A stretch of 64,000 bases of DNA from NCBI RefSeq assembly GCF_002973525.1, contig NZ_PVEN01000009.1, forward strand, positions 226,774 through 290,773. Direction: 5' to 3'. Below are positions 34,450 through 42,017 of the stretch, piece by piece. The translations under genes and the position numbers were made by a program. Under the pieces are notes generated by a model. The model had not been told where the DNA came from. It searched no databases and saw nothing but the letters and a program-made list of their open reading frames with translations. Source of the stretch: Paraburkholderia sp. BL21I4N1. Its GTDB lineage: Bacteria > Pseudomonadota > Gammaproteobacteria > Burkholderiales > Burkholderiaceae. Each line of letters starts with the position of its first letter. The first letter of the stretch is position 1.

Positions 34450-35187
34450 TCATCGCAGGGTCATGGCGTCGGCGGCGCGCATCAGGCCGTGGGTGCGGGC
34501 GTCGCCGGCGACCACGAAACGTTGCCGCTGCGCGGTCCAGCCCAGCAGCCGCAGATCGCCGATGCGCCGCGCGGCCCACTGCGGCCGGTCCGGCGCCAGC
34601 AGCGCCAGCGTCGAGATCAGCACCACCGGCTGGTTGTCGCGGTTCAGATAGACGAATTCGCTGGCGCGCTGAAATGGCCCGAGCGACAACACCCGTTGGT
34701 CGACCAGCCGCAGGCCGATGCCCGACAGATTCGGCGCGGCCGGGTCGGCGCGGGTCGGCGACGTCGCGGCAAACGGCGTGGCGGCGGTTTCGGCCAATGC
34801 CATCACCGCGGCGTTGTCGAGCGCCGTTGCGGACACCTGCGAGGCGGCGAGCCAGCCGCTCGCGGCCGCCACCGTCAGGAAGAGCGCCGCCAGCGTGTTG
34901 AGGAGGCGGTTGGGGCGCATCGCCCCGTTCGCGCGCTCGCGTTCGCCGCGTGAGCCCTCGCGTGCGGCCTTGGTGCGCTCCGGTGCCGGTTCGTCGGTGG
35001 TTTGAAAGGCGGCCTGAATCTGTGCATTGAGCCGGCCATAAAACGCTACCCGGCGCGCCTCCGCCGGTTCCTTGCCCAGATAGTCCCGCAGAAACGCGGC
35101 GCGTTCCGGCGTCAGGGTGCCGTCGGCATAGGCCTGAATGTCGGCTTCGGACAGCGGCGAGTCGGGCGGGGCGTGGGTCGAGTTCAT
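34450..35187 (-). CDS. Second anti-sigma-factor-like membrane protein
   Basis: A 245-residue protein with the same layout as the anti-sigma factor at 32973. It has an N-terminal helix pair (LSEADIQAYADGTLTPERAAFLRDYLGKEPAEARRVAFYGRL), a membrane helix near residue 100 (LLNTLAALFLTVAAASGWLA) and a periplasmic domain of about 130 residues with QRVLSLGPFQRASEFVYLNRDNQPVVLIS. No sigma factor gene directly precedes it. It is upstream of the single ECF sigma gene on the same strand, separated by 137 bases. It may add a second layer of control or belong to a lost or distant sigma factor. An ECF-like element lies 47 bases upstream. Confidence 0.75.
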   Translation of the reverse strand: MNSTHAPPDSPLSEADIQAYADGTLTPERAAFLRDYLGKEPAEARRVAFYGRLNAQIQAAFQTTDEPAPERTKAAREGSRGERERANGAMRPNRLLNTLAALFLTVAAASGWLAASQVSATALDNAAVMALAETAATPFAATSPTRADPAAPNLSGIGLRLVDQRVLSLGPFQRASEFVYLNRDNQPVVLISTLALLAPDRPQWAARRIGDLRLLGWTAQRQRFVVAGDARTHGLMRAADAMTLR

Positions 35188-35233
35188 GGTGTCGGTGTGC
35201 GTCGAAGGTGTGCCGAAGCTCGGCTATCGAGGA

Positions 35234-35263
35234 GGCGAACACAGCATAAGGCGCGTTTATTCC
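35234..35263 (-). promoter_or_regulatory. ECF-type promoter upstream of the second anti-sigma-like gene
   Basis: On the minus strand GGAATA (35263-35258) is followed by AACGCGCCTTAT and then GCTGTGTTCGCC, an imperfect match to the -10 block GCGTGTTAGCC with one extra base. It is 47 bases upstream of the gene starting at 35187. A weaker variant (GGAATA with GCGGGTTAGC, 13-base spacer) is at 35326-35354 on the same strand. Confidence 0.5.
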
Positions 35264-35325
35264 ATGGATTCCCCATGATGCGCGCGCCATTTTTATTTGG
35301 GTGTTTTTTGCATGCGGCGACGCGT

Positions 35326-35354
35326 GCTAACCCGCTCGCGGCGCGTTTTATTCC
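35326..35354 (-). promoter_or_regulatory. Additional ECF-type promoter-like element
   Basis: The minus strand reads GGAATA (35354-35349), 13 bases, then GCGGGTTAGC (35335-35326). Compared with the element at 34388 it has a one-base longer spacer and one change in the -10 block. It would add a distal start for the anti-sigma-like gene. Confidence 0.4.
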
Positions 35355-35390
35355 CACCTGAAAATTTGTTTTTTATCGAGCGTGAACGCA

Positions 35391-35417
35391 GGAATAAAAG
35401 CCCGCAACGCGTGGTTC
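35391..35417 (+). promoter_or_regulatory. ECF-type promoter of the DUF4148 gene
   Basis: GGAATA (35391-35396), a 12-base spacer, then GCGTGGTTC (35409-35417). It stands 40 bases before the ATG at 35458. The -10 block shares GCGTG-GTT with the element before the sigma factor gene. Confidence 0.55.
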
Positions 35418-35457
35418 TCCCTCATGCAAACCCGCACAACACTCCCAGGAGTTCATC

Positions 35458-35736
35458 ATGAAGAAGATCGCTTTCGCCGCTTTGTCCGTTGCTATTCTCG
35501 CCACCTCGTCGGGCGCTTTCGCACAAGCCAAGACGCGCGCTCAGGTCTACCAGGAATTGATCGAGGCGCAACAGAACGGCCTGAACTACGTGACCGATAC
35601 GTCGTATCCCGAAGTGAACCCCATCTTCGCGCAACAGGTCCAGCAGCATAAGCAGGCGCTGGCGGCCGAAGCCGCTCGTGCGGCCGACACCGGCGGCGTC
35701 GCGAGCAGCACCGTGGAGTCGGGCAGCGCCAATTGA
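35458..35736 (+). CDS. Small secreted DUF4148 protein
   Basis: A 92-residue exported protein: signal peptide MKKIAFAALSVAILATSSGAFAQ, then a DUF4148 region (TRAQVYQELIEAQQNGLNYVTDTSYPEVNPIFAQQVQQHKQA). It is a paralogue of the protein at 26316 with the same early motif. CCAGGAG precedes the ATG. Its own ECF-type promoter and its position between the sigma factor locus and the peroxidase operon suggest it is part of that stress response. The molecular function is unknown. Confidence 0.85.
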   Translation: MKKIAFAALSVAILATSSGAFAQAKTRAQVYQELIEAQQNGLNYVTDTSYPEVNPIFAQQVQQHKQALAAEAARAADTGGVASSTVESGSAN

Positions 35737-35786
35737 ACGTGCCGGCTACCGGCGCGACGATCGAACGGGCGCGCCGGAAGTCGACT

Positions 35787-35815
35787 GGAATAGATCGCTG
35801 AATTGCGTGTTAGCC
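35787..35815 (+). promoter_or_regulatory. ECF-type promoter of the peroxidase-b561 operon
   Basis: GGAATA (35787-35792), 12 bases, GCGTGTTAGCC (35805-35815). This matches the sigma factor's own promoter in both blocks and in spacing. It ends 35 bases before the GTG start of the catalase-like gene. Confidence 0.7.
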
Positions 35816-35850
35816 GATCAGTGCATCTATCCAGGTAACCAGGAGGCTTC

Positions 35851-36942
35851 GTGCCCAAACCCCCCGTTCCCCTTTCCGGCCCAGTCTGCGTGCCGTGCCG
35901 GCTCGCCGCGATCGGCGCTGTCGTGGCGGTACTCGCCGGCGGTTTCGCGTACACCGCGGGCTGGCTGAGTCCCGCGCGTCTGACCACCTCGCGCATCATC
36001 GACACGTTCCAGGCCGCCGCCGGGCAGCCACACCCGGGCTACCGGCGCAATCATGCGAAAGGCCTGTGCGTGGAGGGCTATTTCGATAGCAATGGCGACG
36101 GCACGGTGCTGTCGAGCGCTGCTGTTTTCAAACCCGGCCGCACGCCGGTCACGGGACGCTTCGCGATTCCCGGCGGCAATCCGTCCGCGCCGGATACGAG
36201 CACGCCCGTGCGCAGCCTGGCCTTGCTGTTCCAGTTGCCCAACGGCGAACAGTGGCGCACCGGTATGAACTCGACACCCGTGTTCGCGGTGCATACGCCG
36301 GAGCAGTTTTATCAGCAGTTACTGGCCGCCAAACCCGATCCGGCGACCGGCAAACCGGACCCCGCCAAGCTCAAGGCGTTCTACGCCGCCAATCCCGAGA
36401 CCCAGCCGTTTCAGGCGTGGGTAAAGGGGCATCCGCCTTCGTCGAGTCTGGCCAATGGCGCGTATTACGGCATCAATGCGTTTCTCTTCACCGACCGCGC
36501 GGGTAATACGCGTGCGGTGCGTTGGGCGATGGTGCCCGACTTGCCGTATGCGCCGATTACCGACGCGCAAAAGGCCGCCAGGAACTATCTCGCGGCCGAT
36601 CTGAATCAGCGCCTCGACAGCGGACCGTTGCGCTGGCATCTGATTCTGACCGTCGCGCAACCGGGCGACCCGACCGGCGACGCCACGTTGCAATGGCCCG
36701 ACGATCGTCAGCATATCGACGCCGGCACGCTGGTGCTCGAACGCACGACGTCGCAGGAAGACGGCACGTGCCGCGACGTCAATTTCGATCCGACCGTTCT
36801 GCCGTCCGGCATCAAGCCCTCCGACGATCCGCTGCTCGCCGCGCGCTCGGCGGCGTACGCGGTGTCGTATCAACGCCGCACTCGCGAAGAAGCATTGCAG
36901 CCCGCGCTGCACCGAACCCAGGCCAACGGAGACCGCTCATGA
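35851..36942 (+). CDS. Catalase-family peroxidase (SrpA-like), periplasmic
   Basis: A 363-residue heme protein of the small catalase-related subfamily, shorter than monofunctional catalases (about 480). One N-terminal membrane/signal segment (AAIGAVVAVLAGGFAYTAGW) exports it. The core begins PGYRRNHAKGLCVEGYFDSNGDG; the His in NHAKG is the distal catalytic histidine of the family. Later landmarks are VRSLALLFQLPNGEQWRTGMN and NGAYYGINAFLFTD. The start is GTG 35851 after GGAGG. It overlaps the cytochrome b561 gene by ATGA, so the b561 may supply electrons for peroxide reduction. That electron route is inference from gene pairing. Confidence 0.88.
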   Translation: MPKPPVPLSGPVCVPCRLAAIGAVVAVLAGGFAYTAGWLSPARLTTSRIIDTFQAAAGQPHPGYRRNHAKGLCVEGYFDSNGDGTVLSSAAVFKPGRTPVTGRFAIPGGNPSAPDTSTPVRSLALLFQLPNGEQWRTGMNSTPVFAVHTPEQFYQQLLAAKPDPATGKPDPAKLKAFYAANPETQPFQAWVKGHPPSSSLANGAYYGINAFLFTDRAGNTRAVRWAMVPDLPYAPITDAQKAARNYLAADLNQRLDSGPLRWHLILTVAQPGDPTGDATLQWPDDRQHIDAGTLVLERTTSQEDGTCRDVNFDPTVLPSGIKPSDDPLLAARSAAYAVSYQRRTREEALQPALHRTQANGDRS

Positions 36943-37466
36943 CGCCGACGCGTACCCATTTCAGTCCGCTCGCGCGCCTGTTGCACTGGCTCATGGCGCC
37001 TTTGATCATCGCGATGCTGTTTATCGGCGTGGGAATGGTCGCGACCGTTTCGCGCGCCCATGGCACGCTGATCGCGATTCACAAACCGCTCGGCATTGCG
37101 TTGCTGCTGCTGGTGGTACTGCGCGCGGGCGTGCGCGTCATGCGCGGCAGCCCGCCGCTGCCTGACGACATGGCCGCATCGCAGCGCTTCGCGGCCAAGG
37201 CGTCGCACCTCGTGCTGTATGCGTTGATGGCGGCGATGCCGTTGATCGGCTGGGCGATGCTGTCGGCTGCGGGTTATCCGTTGCCGCTGCATCTACCGCC
37301 GATCGCGCCGCATAACGTCGCGTTGTTCGCGTTGCTGCGCGCGTTGCATACGTGGCTCGCGTTCGCGTTATTCGCGACCGTTTTGCTGCACCTCGCGGCG
37401 GCGCTGCTGCATGGCCTGATCCGCCGCGATGGGGTGTTTTCCAGCATGGCGCGGAGCGGACGTTAG
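36939..37466 (+). CDS. Cytochrome b561
   Basis: A 175-residue inner-membrane di-heme cytochrome of the prokaryotic b561 family with four membrane helices. Histidine ligands are in FSPLARLLHWLMAPL, LIAIHKPLGIALLLL, AKASHLVLYALMAAMPLIGW and ALHTWLAFALFATVLLHLAAAL. It would move electrons from quinol to a periplasmic acceptor. It is translationally coupled to the peroxidase gene (ATGA at 36939-36942). It ends nine bases before the convergent dehydrogenase gene, with no obvious terminator between them. Confidence 0.9.
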   Translation: MTPTRTHFSPLARLLHWLMAPLIIAMLFIGVGMVATVSRAHGTLIAIHKPLGIALLLLVVLRAGVRVMRGSPPLPDDMAASQRFAAKASHLVLYALMAAMPLIGWAMLSAAGYPLPLHLPPIAPHNVALFALLRALHTWLAFALFATVLLHLAAALLHGLIRRDGVFSSMARSGR

Positions 37467-37475
37467 GCCTGGACG

Positions 37476-39971
37476 TCAGCCCTTCACCCGTTCCGAACGC
37501 GGGTCATACGGCGCTTTCAGGTGCAGGGTTGCCGGCAGCAGATCGCCGGCAACGTCGATGGCATACGTGCCACCGCTCAGATACGCGGCGTCCGCGACGC
37601 CGTCTGGACGATTCACGTAGCCCATCGCGACTGGACAGCCGAGCGTGTGGCCGAATGCCGCCGAACTCACGAAGCCGACCGGCTCGCCATTCCGCAGAAT
37701 CGCTTCGCCGCCCCACAGCATGCGATCGGCGGCGCCGTCGGCGGTCAGGACGACCATCCGACGGCGCAGCGGTTCGGCGCGCAGTTTCAACAGGGCGTCG
37801 CGGCCGCGGAACGGGATGTCCTTATCGAGCTTGCACGCGAACGACAGGCCCGCTTCGAACGGATTCGTGTCCGGCGTCAGTTCGCGGCCCCATGCGCGAT
37901 ACCCTTTCTCGATCCGCAGCGAGTCGATCGCGTAGTAACCGGCGTTGACGAGACCGAACGCCTGACCCGCCGCATGCAGCGTCTCGTACACGCCGAGCGC
38001 GAATTCGACCGGCACATACAACTCCCAGCCGAGTTCGCCGACGTAGGTGAGCCGCGTGGCGCGCACCGTCGCATAACCGAGATCGACCTCGCGGCTCTGA
38101 CCGAAGGCAAACGCTTCGTTGCGCCAGTCCGCTTTCGACACGCTCTGCAGCAACTCGCGCGAACGCGGCCCCATCACGGCGAGCACCGCGTATTGGCCGC
38201 TCACGTCGACCAGCGTGCAGTGTTTATCGCGCGGAATCGCCTTGTCGATCATGTCGAAGTCGCGCGTGGTTTGCGCGGTACCGGTGACGAGCAGGTACTG
38301 GTCGTCGGCGAGACGCGTCAGCGTGAAATCCGACTCGTAGGTGCCGCGCTCGTTGAGCATGCCGGTGTACACGGTGGTGCCGGGCGGCACGTCGACGTCG
38401 TTTGCGACGAGGCCTTGCAACACGTCTCGCGCGTCGCGTCCCTTGACGAGAAATTTGGAGAACGACGTCATGTCGAACAGCGCCACACCCTCGCGGCACG
38501 CGCGGTGCTCGGCGCCGCTCCAAGGCAGCCAGTTCTGCTGACCGAACGCGTAATCGATCTTGGCCTCGGCGGGCGTCGGCGCGAAAAAGTTGGCGCGCTC
38601 CCAGCCCATCTTGCTGCCGAAACACGCGCCGTCGTCGCGCAACGGCCCATACAGCGGCGAACGGCGGAACGGCCGCGCGCTGTCGAGTTCGCGATTCGGC
38701 CAGGGCATCGCGTAGTGCAGGCCGAGCGTTTCCTTCACGCGATCATGCAGCCACGTGTCGTTGCCGTTGAAACGCGCGAAGCGGCGGATATCGACCGGCC
38801 ACAGGTCCATGGTCGGTTCGCCTGCGACGATCCATTCGGCGAGCGCCATGCCCGCGCCACCCGCCGACGCGATCCCCATCGAGTTGAACCCGGCGCCGAC
38901 GAAAAAGCGTCGCAATTCCGGTGCCTCGCCCAGCATGAAGTTGTTGTCCGGCGTGAACGATTCGGGGCCGTTGTAGAACTGCCGGACCTGCGCCGTTTCG
39001 AGTGCGGGCACGCGTTGCAGCGCGTTTTCCATCAGGATTTCGAACTGGTCCCAATCGTCGGGCAGCAGCTGGAATTCGAAGTTCTCGGGGATGCCGTTCA
39101 TGCCCCACGGTTTCGCGTCCGGCTCGAAGCCGCCCATCACAAGGCCGCCCACTTCTTCCTTGAAGTAGATGAAGCCGTCCGGGTCGCGCATGACCGGCAG
39201 GTCCGGATGCACGCCGGGAATGCGCTCCGTGACGATGTAGTAATGCTCGGCCGAATGCAGCGGCACGGTGACACCGCACAGGCGGCCCACGGCTTTGGCC
39301 CACTGGCCCGCGCAATTCACGACGATGTCGGCGCCGAGCGTGCCTTCTTCGCCTTCCTTGGTGCGCCACGCGAGGCCGCTGACCTCGCGCGCGCCGTTCG
39401 CCCGGGCGCCTTGCTCCGCGCGCGCGTGGACGGCGGTCACGCGGGTGTTTTCGACGATGCGCGCGCCGCGCGTGCGGGCGCCGCGTGCCAGCGCCTGAGT
39501 CAGGTCGGTGGGATTCGCCTTGCCGTCGCCGGGCAGCCACACGGCGCCGAGCAGGTCGTCGGTGCGCATGACCGGCCACAGGTCGCCGGCTTCGCGCGGG
39601 CCGATCACGTCGCACGCCACGCCATAGGCGCGCGCGACGGCGGCGGTGCGCTTGAGTTGCGTCATCCGCTCGGCCGTGCGGGCTACCGACAACGAGCCGC
39701 ACTGCTTCCAGCCGGTGGCGAGGCCGGTGTCGGCTTCGAGCTCGGCGTAGAGCGCGGTCGAGTAGCGGATCAGCTTCGTCATGCTTTCCTGCGCGCGTAA
39801 CTGGCCGACGAGGCCCGCTGCGTGCCAGGTCGTGCCGCACGACAACTGACCTTGTTCGAGCAGCACGACGTCGGTCCAACCCAGCTTGGTCAGATGGTAG
39901 GCCACCGAGCAGCCGATGATCCCGCCGCCAATGATGACGACACGAGCGTGGGAAGGAATGGGTGTGGACAT
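37476..39971 (-). CDS. FAD-dependent dimethylglycine/sarcosine dehydrogenase-like protein with GcvT domain
   Basis: An 831-residue fusion protein. The N-terminal DAO domain has the FAD motif VVIIGGGIIGCSVAYHL. It also has SCGTTWHAAGL, in which the His matches the covalent flavin attachment site of dimethylglycine and sarcosine dehydrogenases. From about residue 430 there is a folate-binding GcvT/aminomethyltransferase-like domain (FDMTSFSKFLVKGRDA to VGFVSSAAFGHTLGCPVAMGYV). The reaction is probably oxidative demethylation of an N-methyl amino acid with transfer of the C1 unit to tetrahydrofolate. No sox or glycine-cleavage genes are adjacent, so the substrate is open. Confidence 0.88.
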   Translation of the reverse strand: MSTPIPSHARVVIIGGGIIGCSVAYHLTKLGWTDVVLLEQGQLSCGTTWHAAGLVGQLRAQESMTKLIRYSTALYAELEADTGLATGWKQCGSLSVARTAERMTQLKRTAAVARAYGVACDVIGPREAGDLWPVMRTDDLLGAVWLPGDGKANPTDLTQALARGARTRGARIVENTRVTAVHARAEQGARANGAREVSGLAWRTKEGEEGTLGADIVVNCAGQWAKAVGRLCGVTVPLHSAEHYYIVTERIPGVHPDLPVMRDPDGFIYFKEEVGGLVMGGFEPDAKPWGMNGIPENFEFQLLPDDWDQFEILMENALQRVPALETAQVRQFYNGPESFTPDNNFMLGEAPELRRFFVGAGFNSMGIASAGGAGMALAEWIVAGEPTMDLWPVDIRRFARFNGNDTWLHDRVKETLGLHYAMPWPNRELDSARPFRRSPLYGPLRDDGACFGSKMGWERANFFAPTPAEAKIDYAFGQQNWLPWSGAEHRACREGVALFDMTSFSKFLVKGRDARDVLQGLVANDVDVPPGTTVYTGMLNERGTYESDFTLTRLADDQYLLVTGTAQTTRDFDMIDKAIPRDKHCTLVDVSGQYAVLAVMGPRSRELLQSVSKADWRNEAFAFGQSREVDLGYATVRATRLTYVGELGWELYVPVEFALGVYETLHAAGQAFGLVNAGYYAIDSLRIEKGYRAWGRELTPDTNPFEAGLSFACKLDKDIPFRGRDALLKLRAEPLRRRMVVLTADGAADRMLWGGEAILRNGEPVGFVSSAAFGHTLGCPVAMGYVNRPDGVADAAYLSGGTYAIDVAGDLLPATLHLKAPYDPRSERVKG

Positions 39972-40104
39972 GTGTTGATATACGTGGTTTTAATGTTTGT
40001 AGAATGCGACAAAATTTTGCAAAAAGCAACGATTTATGTGACTTTCCCCGCACTAAAATACCGCTGCGCGTGCACCGAAAAGCGAAGCTTTTGCTATCGC
40101 TTTA

Positions 40105-40119
40105 TAACCAAGTAGGTTA
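40105..40119. promoter_or_regulatory. MqsA-type operator palindrome
   Basis: A perfect palindrome TAACC-AAGTA-GGTTA lies 19 bases upstream of the mqsR start. It resembles the AACCT/AGGTT palindromes bound by MqsA of E. coli, which represses its own operon. It lies in an AT-rich stretch that likely contains the promoter. Confidence 0.65.
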
Positions 40120-40137
40120 ATATAAAACGGAGGCCTC

Positions 40138-40434
40138 GTGGAAAAAGGCACGCCTCATTGCAAGCTGTCGGTCGTGAGAAACCTGGTGCGCGAAAGGAAA
40201 GTCAGAATTACGCAGTCCGCTCTTGCAGGCGCGGCCGCGCTCAACGTCGGGCCGGCAGAACTGGTGGCGACTGTCCTGGAACTTGAAGCACGAGACTTTT
40301 ATAAAAGCATGACCACCCACGCAGACCATCGCATCTGGCAAGACGTCTATCGACCGACGACGAAAGCCGGCGCGATCTATTTGAAGCTGACCGTGGTCGA
40401 GGATGTACTGGTCGTATCGTTCAAGGAGTGGTGA
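40138..40434 (+). CDS. mqsR: MqsR-family mRNA interferase toxin
   Basis: A 98-residue toxin closely resembling E. coli MqsR: MEKGTPHCKLSVVRNLV at the start, DFYKSMTTHADHRIWQDVYRP in the middle, and YLKLTVVEDVLVVSFKEW at the end. MqsR is a RelE-fold ribonuclease that cleaves mRNA, mainly at GCU/GCA. The start is GTG 40138 seven bases after GGAGG. Toxin-before-antitoxin order is typical for this family. The downstream antitoxin gene begins two bases after the toxin stop. Confidence 0.93.
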   Translation: MEKGTPHCKLSVVRNLVRERKVRITQSALAGAAALNVGPAELVATVLELEARDFYKSMTTHADHRIWQDVYRPTTKAGAIYLKLTVVEDVLVVSFKEW

Positions 40435-40436
40435 GC

Positions 40437-40838
40437 ATGAAATGTCCGAACTGCGGTGCGGCCGAGCTGGTCAGGGACAGTCGCGACATGCGTTACGTCT
40501 ATAAAGGCGAGGCGACGGTGTTCGACGCTGTCGTCGGCGAATACTGCCCGGCCTGCGGTGAGGCCGTGCTGAAGCTGGACGAGGCGACCCGCACCGGCCA
40601 ACTGATGCTGGCGTTCAACAAACAGGTGAACGCGTCGCAAGTCGATCCGGCGTTTATCGCCGCGGTGCGCAAGAAACTGCAACTCGATCAGCGTGAGGCG
40701 GCGGAGATTTTCGGCGGCGGCGTCAATGCTTTCTCGCGCTATGAAAACGGCAAAACCAAGCCGCCGGTCGCGCTGGTGAAACTGTTGAAAGTCCTCGATC
40801 AGCATCCGGAATTGTTGGCCGAGGTTAAGGGGAATTGA
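40437..40838 (+). CDS. mqsA: MqsA-family antitoxin
   Basis: A 133-residue antitoxin. The N-terminal zinc domain has CPNC (residues 3-6) and CPAC near 37-40. The C-terminal helix-turn-helix is LDQREAAEIFGGGVNAFSRYENGKTKPP, almost the E. coli MqsA sequence. It binds and neutralises MqsR through the N-domain and represses the operon through the C-domain. ATG 40437 has AAGGAG at 40423-40428, inside the end of mqsR, which couples the two. Confidence 0.93.
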   Translation: MKCPNCGAAELVRDSRDMRYVYKGEATVFDAVVGEYCPACGEAVLKLDEATRTGQLMLAFNKQVNASQVDPAFIAAVRKKLQLDQREAAEIFGGGVNAFSRYENGKTKPPVALVKLLKVLDQHPELLAEVKGN

Positions 40839-40943
40839 CGCATCGGGAGTTGAACGTGGTTTTATGTGGATATGCGTTGAAGTAAGCTGGTGAGAATTGT
40901 TGTATTTGCTAGACTCCATCGTTCACTCTCTGTCCTCACCGTC

Positions 40944-41729
40944 ATGTTCTCCAATCAGCGCCAAGCCGAAATCCTGCGACTCGTCCGCGACGAGCGCACC
41001 TGCACGATCACCGATCTGGCCGCCCGTTTCGACGTCTCGGACGAAACCATTCGCCGCACTATCAAGCCGTTGATCGCGGAAGGCCAGTTGATCAAGGTCC
41101 ACGGCGGCGTGATGCTGCCCGAGCGTCTCGACGAGCCGCCGTTCCAGCGCCGCATGGTGGCGAGCCTCGACGGCAAACGCGCGATCGGCGCGCGTATCGC
41201 CGAATTGGTACGCGACGGCGAGTCGCTGATTATCGAAGGCGGCACGACCTGTCTGCGTATCGCCGAGGCGCTGGCCGCGCGCTCGCGTCTCACGGTCGTG
41301 ACCAATTCGATCGAAGTCGCCCGAGTGCTGAGCGCGCGCAACGGCAACCGCGTTTTCATCGCGGGCGGCGAATTGCGCGCCGACGACTCCGCCGCGTTCG
41401 GCGATAGCGTGCTGGCCTTTCTGCGCCAGTTTCACGTGCGCTACGCGATCGTGTCGGTGACCGCCATCGACCTGCAGGCGCGTTTCATGGACGCGCTACC
41501 CGCGGACGTGGCGTTTGCGCAGGCGGCGTTCGCCCAGGCGGAACGCCGGCTCGTCGCGGCGGATCACGCGAAGTTCGGGCATAGCGCGCTGGTGCATGCC
41601 TTCGGGCCCGACGCGGTCGATCTGCTGGTTACCGATCAGCCGCCCGCGCCGGCGCTCGGGCAAGCGTTGGCGGCGGCGGATGTGGACGTGCTCGTGGGCG
41701 CCACAGCCGATCCCGTTGCGCAAGAGTGA
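40944..41729 (+). CDS. DeoR-family transcriptional repressor
   Basis: A 261-residue regulator with the DeoR helix-turn-helix (MFSNQRQAEILRLVRDERTCTITDLAARFDVSDETIRRTIKPLIAEGQLIKVHGG) and the sugar-phosphate sensor domain (IEGGTTCLRIAEALAARS, FIAGGELRADD). In the family signature the usual RRDL is RRTI. ATG 40944 places the DNA-binding domain at the N-terminus; the ribosome binding site is weak. No sugar operon is next to it, and its target is unknown. It is only distantly like the DeoR protein at 1486. Confidence 0.88.
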   Translation: MFSNQRQAEILRLVRDERTCTITDLAARFDVSDETIRRTIKPLIAEGQLIKVHGGVMLPERLDEPPFQRRMVASLDGKRAIGARIAELVRDGESLIIEGGTTCLRIAEALAARSRLTVVTNSIEVARVLSARNGNRVFIAGGELRADDSAAFGDSVLAFLRQFHVRYAIVSVTAIDLQARFMDALPADVAFAQAAFAQAERRLVAADHAKFGHSALVHAFGPDAVDLLVTDQPPAPALGQALAAADVDVLVGATADPVAQE

Positions 41730-42017
41730 TTGGCCGGCCGCGTTCTCCGCAGTTCGCCTGCGCGTGCCGAAGCTCGCCTGCAGTTGCGTCAACCCGCCTG
41801 CCGTTACCCCGCCGCACCGACACTTGCCTCAATGCAAAGCGCCCGCCACAGCGCAAGCCCGTCACCGCGTAAAATGGCCGGTTACCACAGGCAACCGGCA
41901 GCGACCTGCGCCGCAGCGCCACTTGCGTGGACATCAGCCGCTTTTCACGCAAACACGCACTCCGCACCCAGCCGTCCGCGCCTTTGCCAGAACAGATGAA
42001 CCCCGGGATGGACCCTG

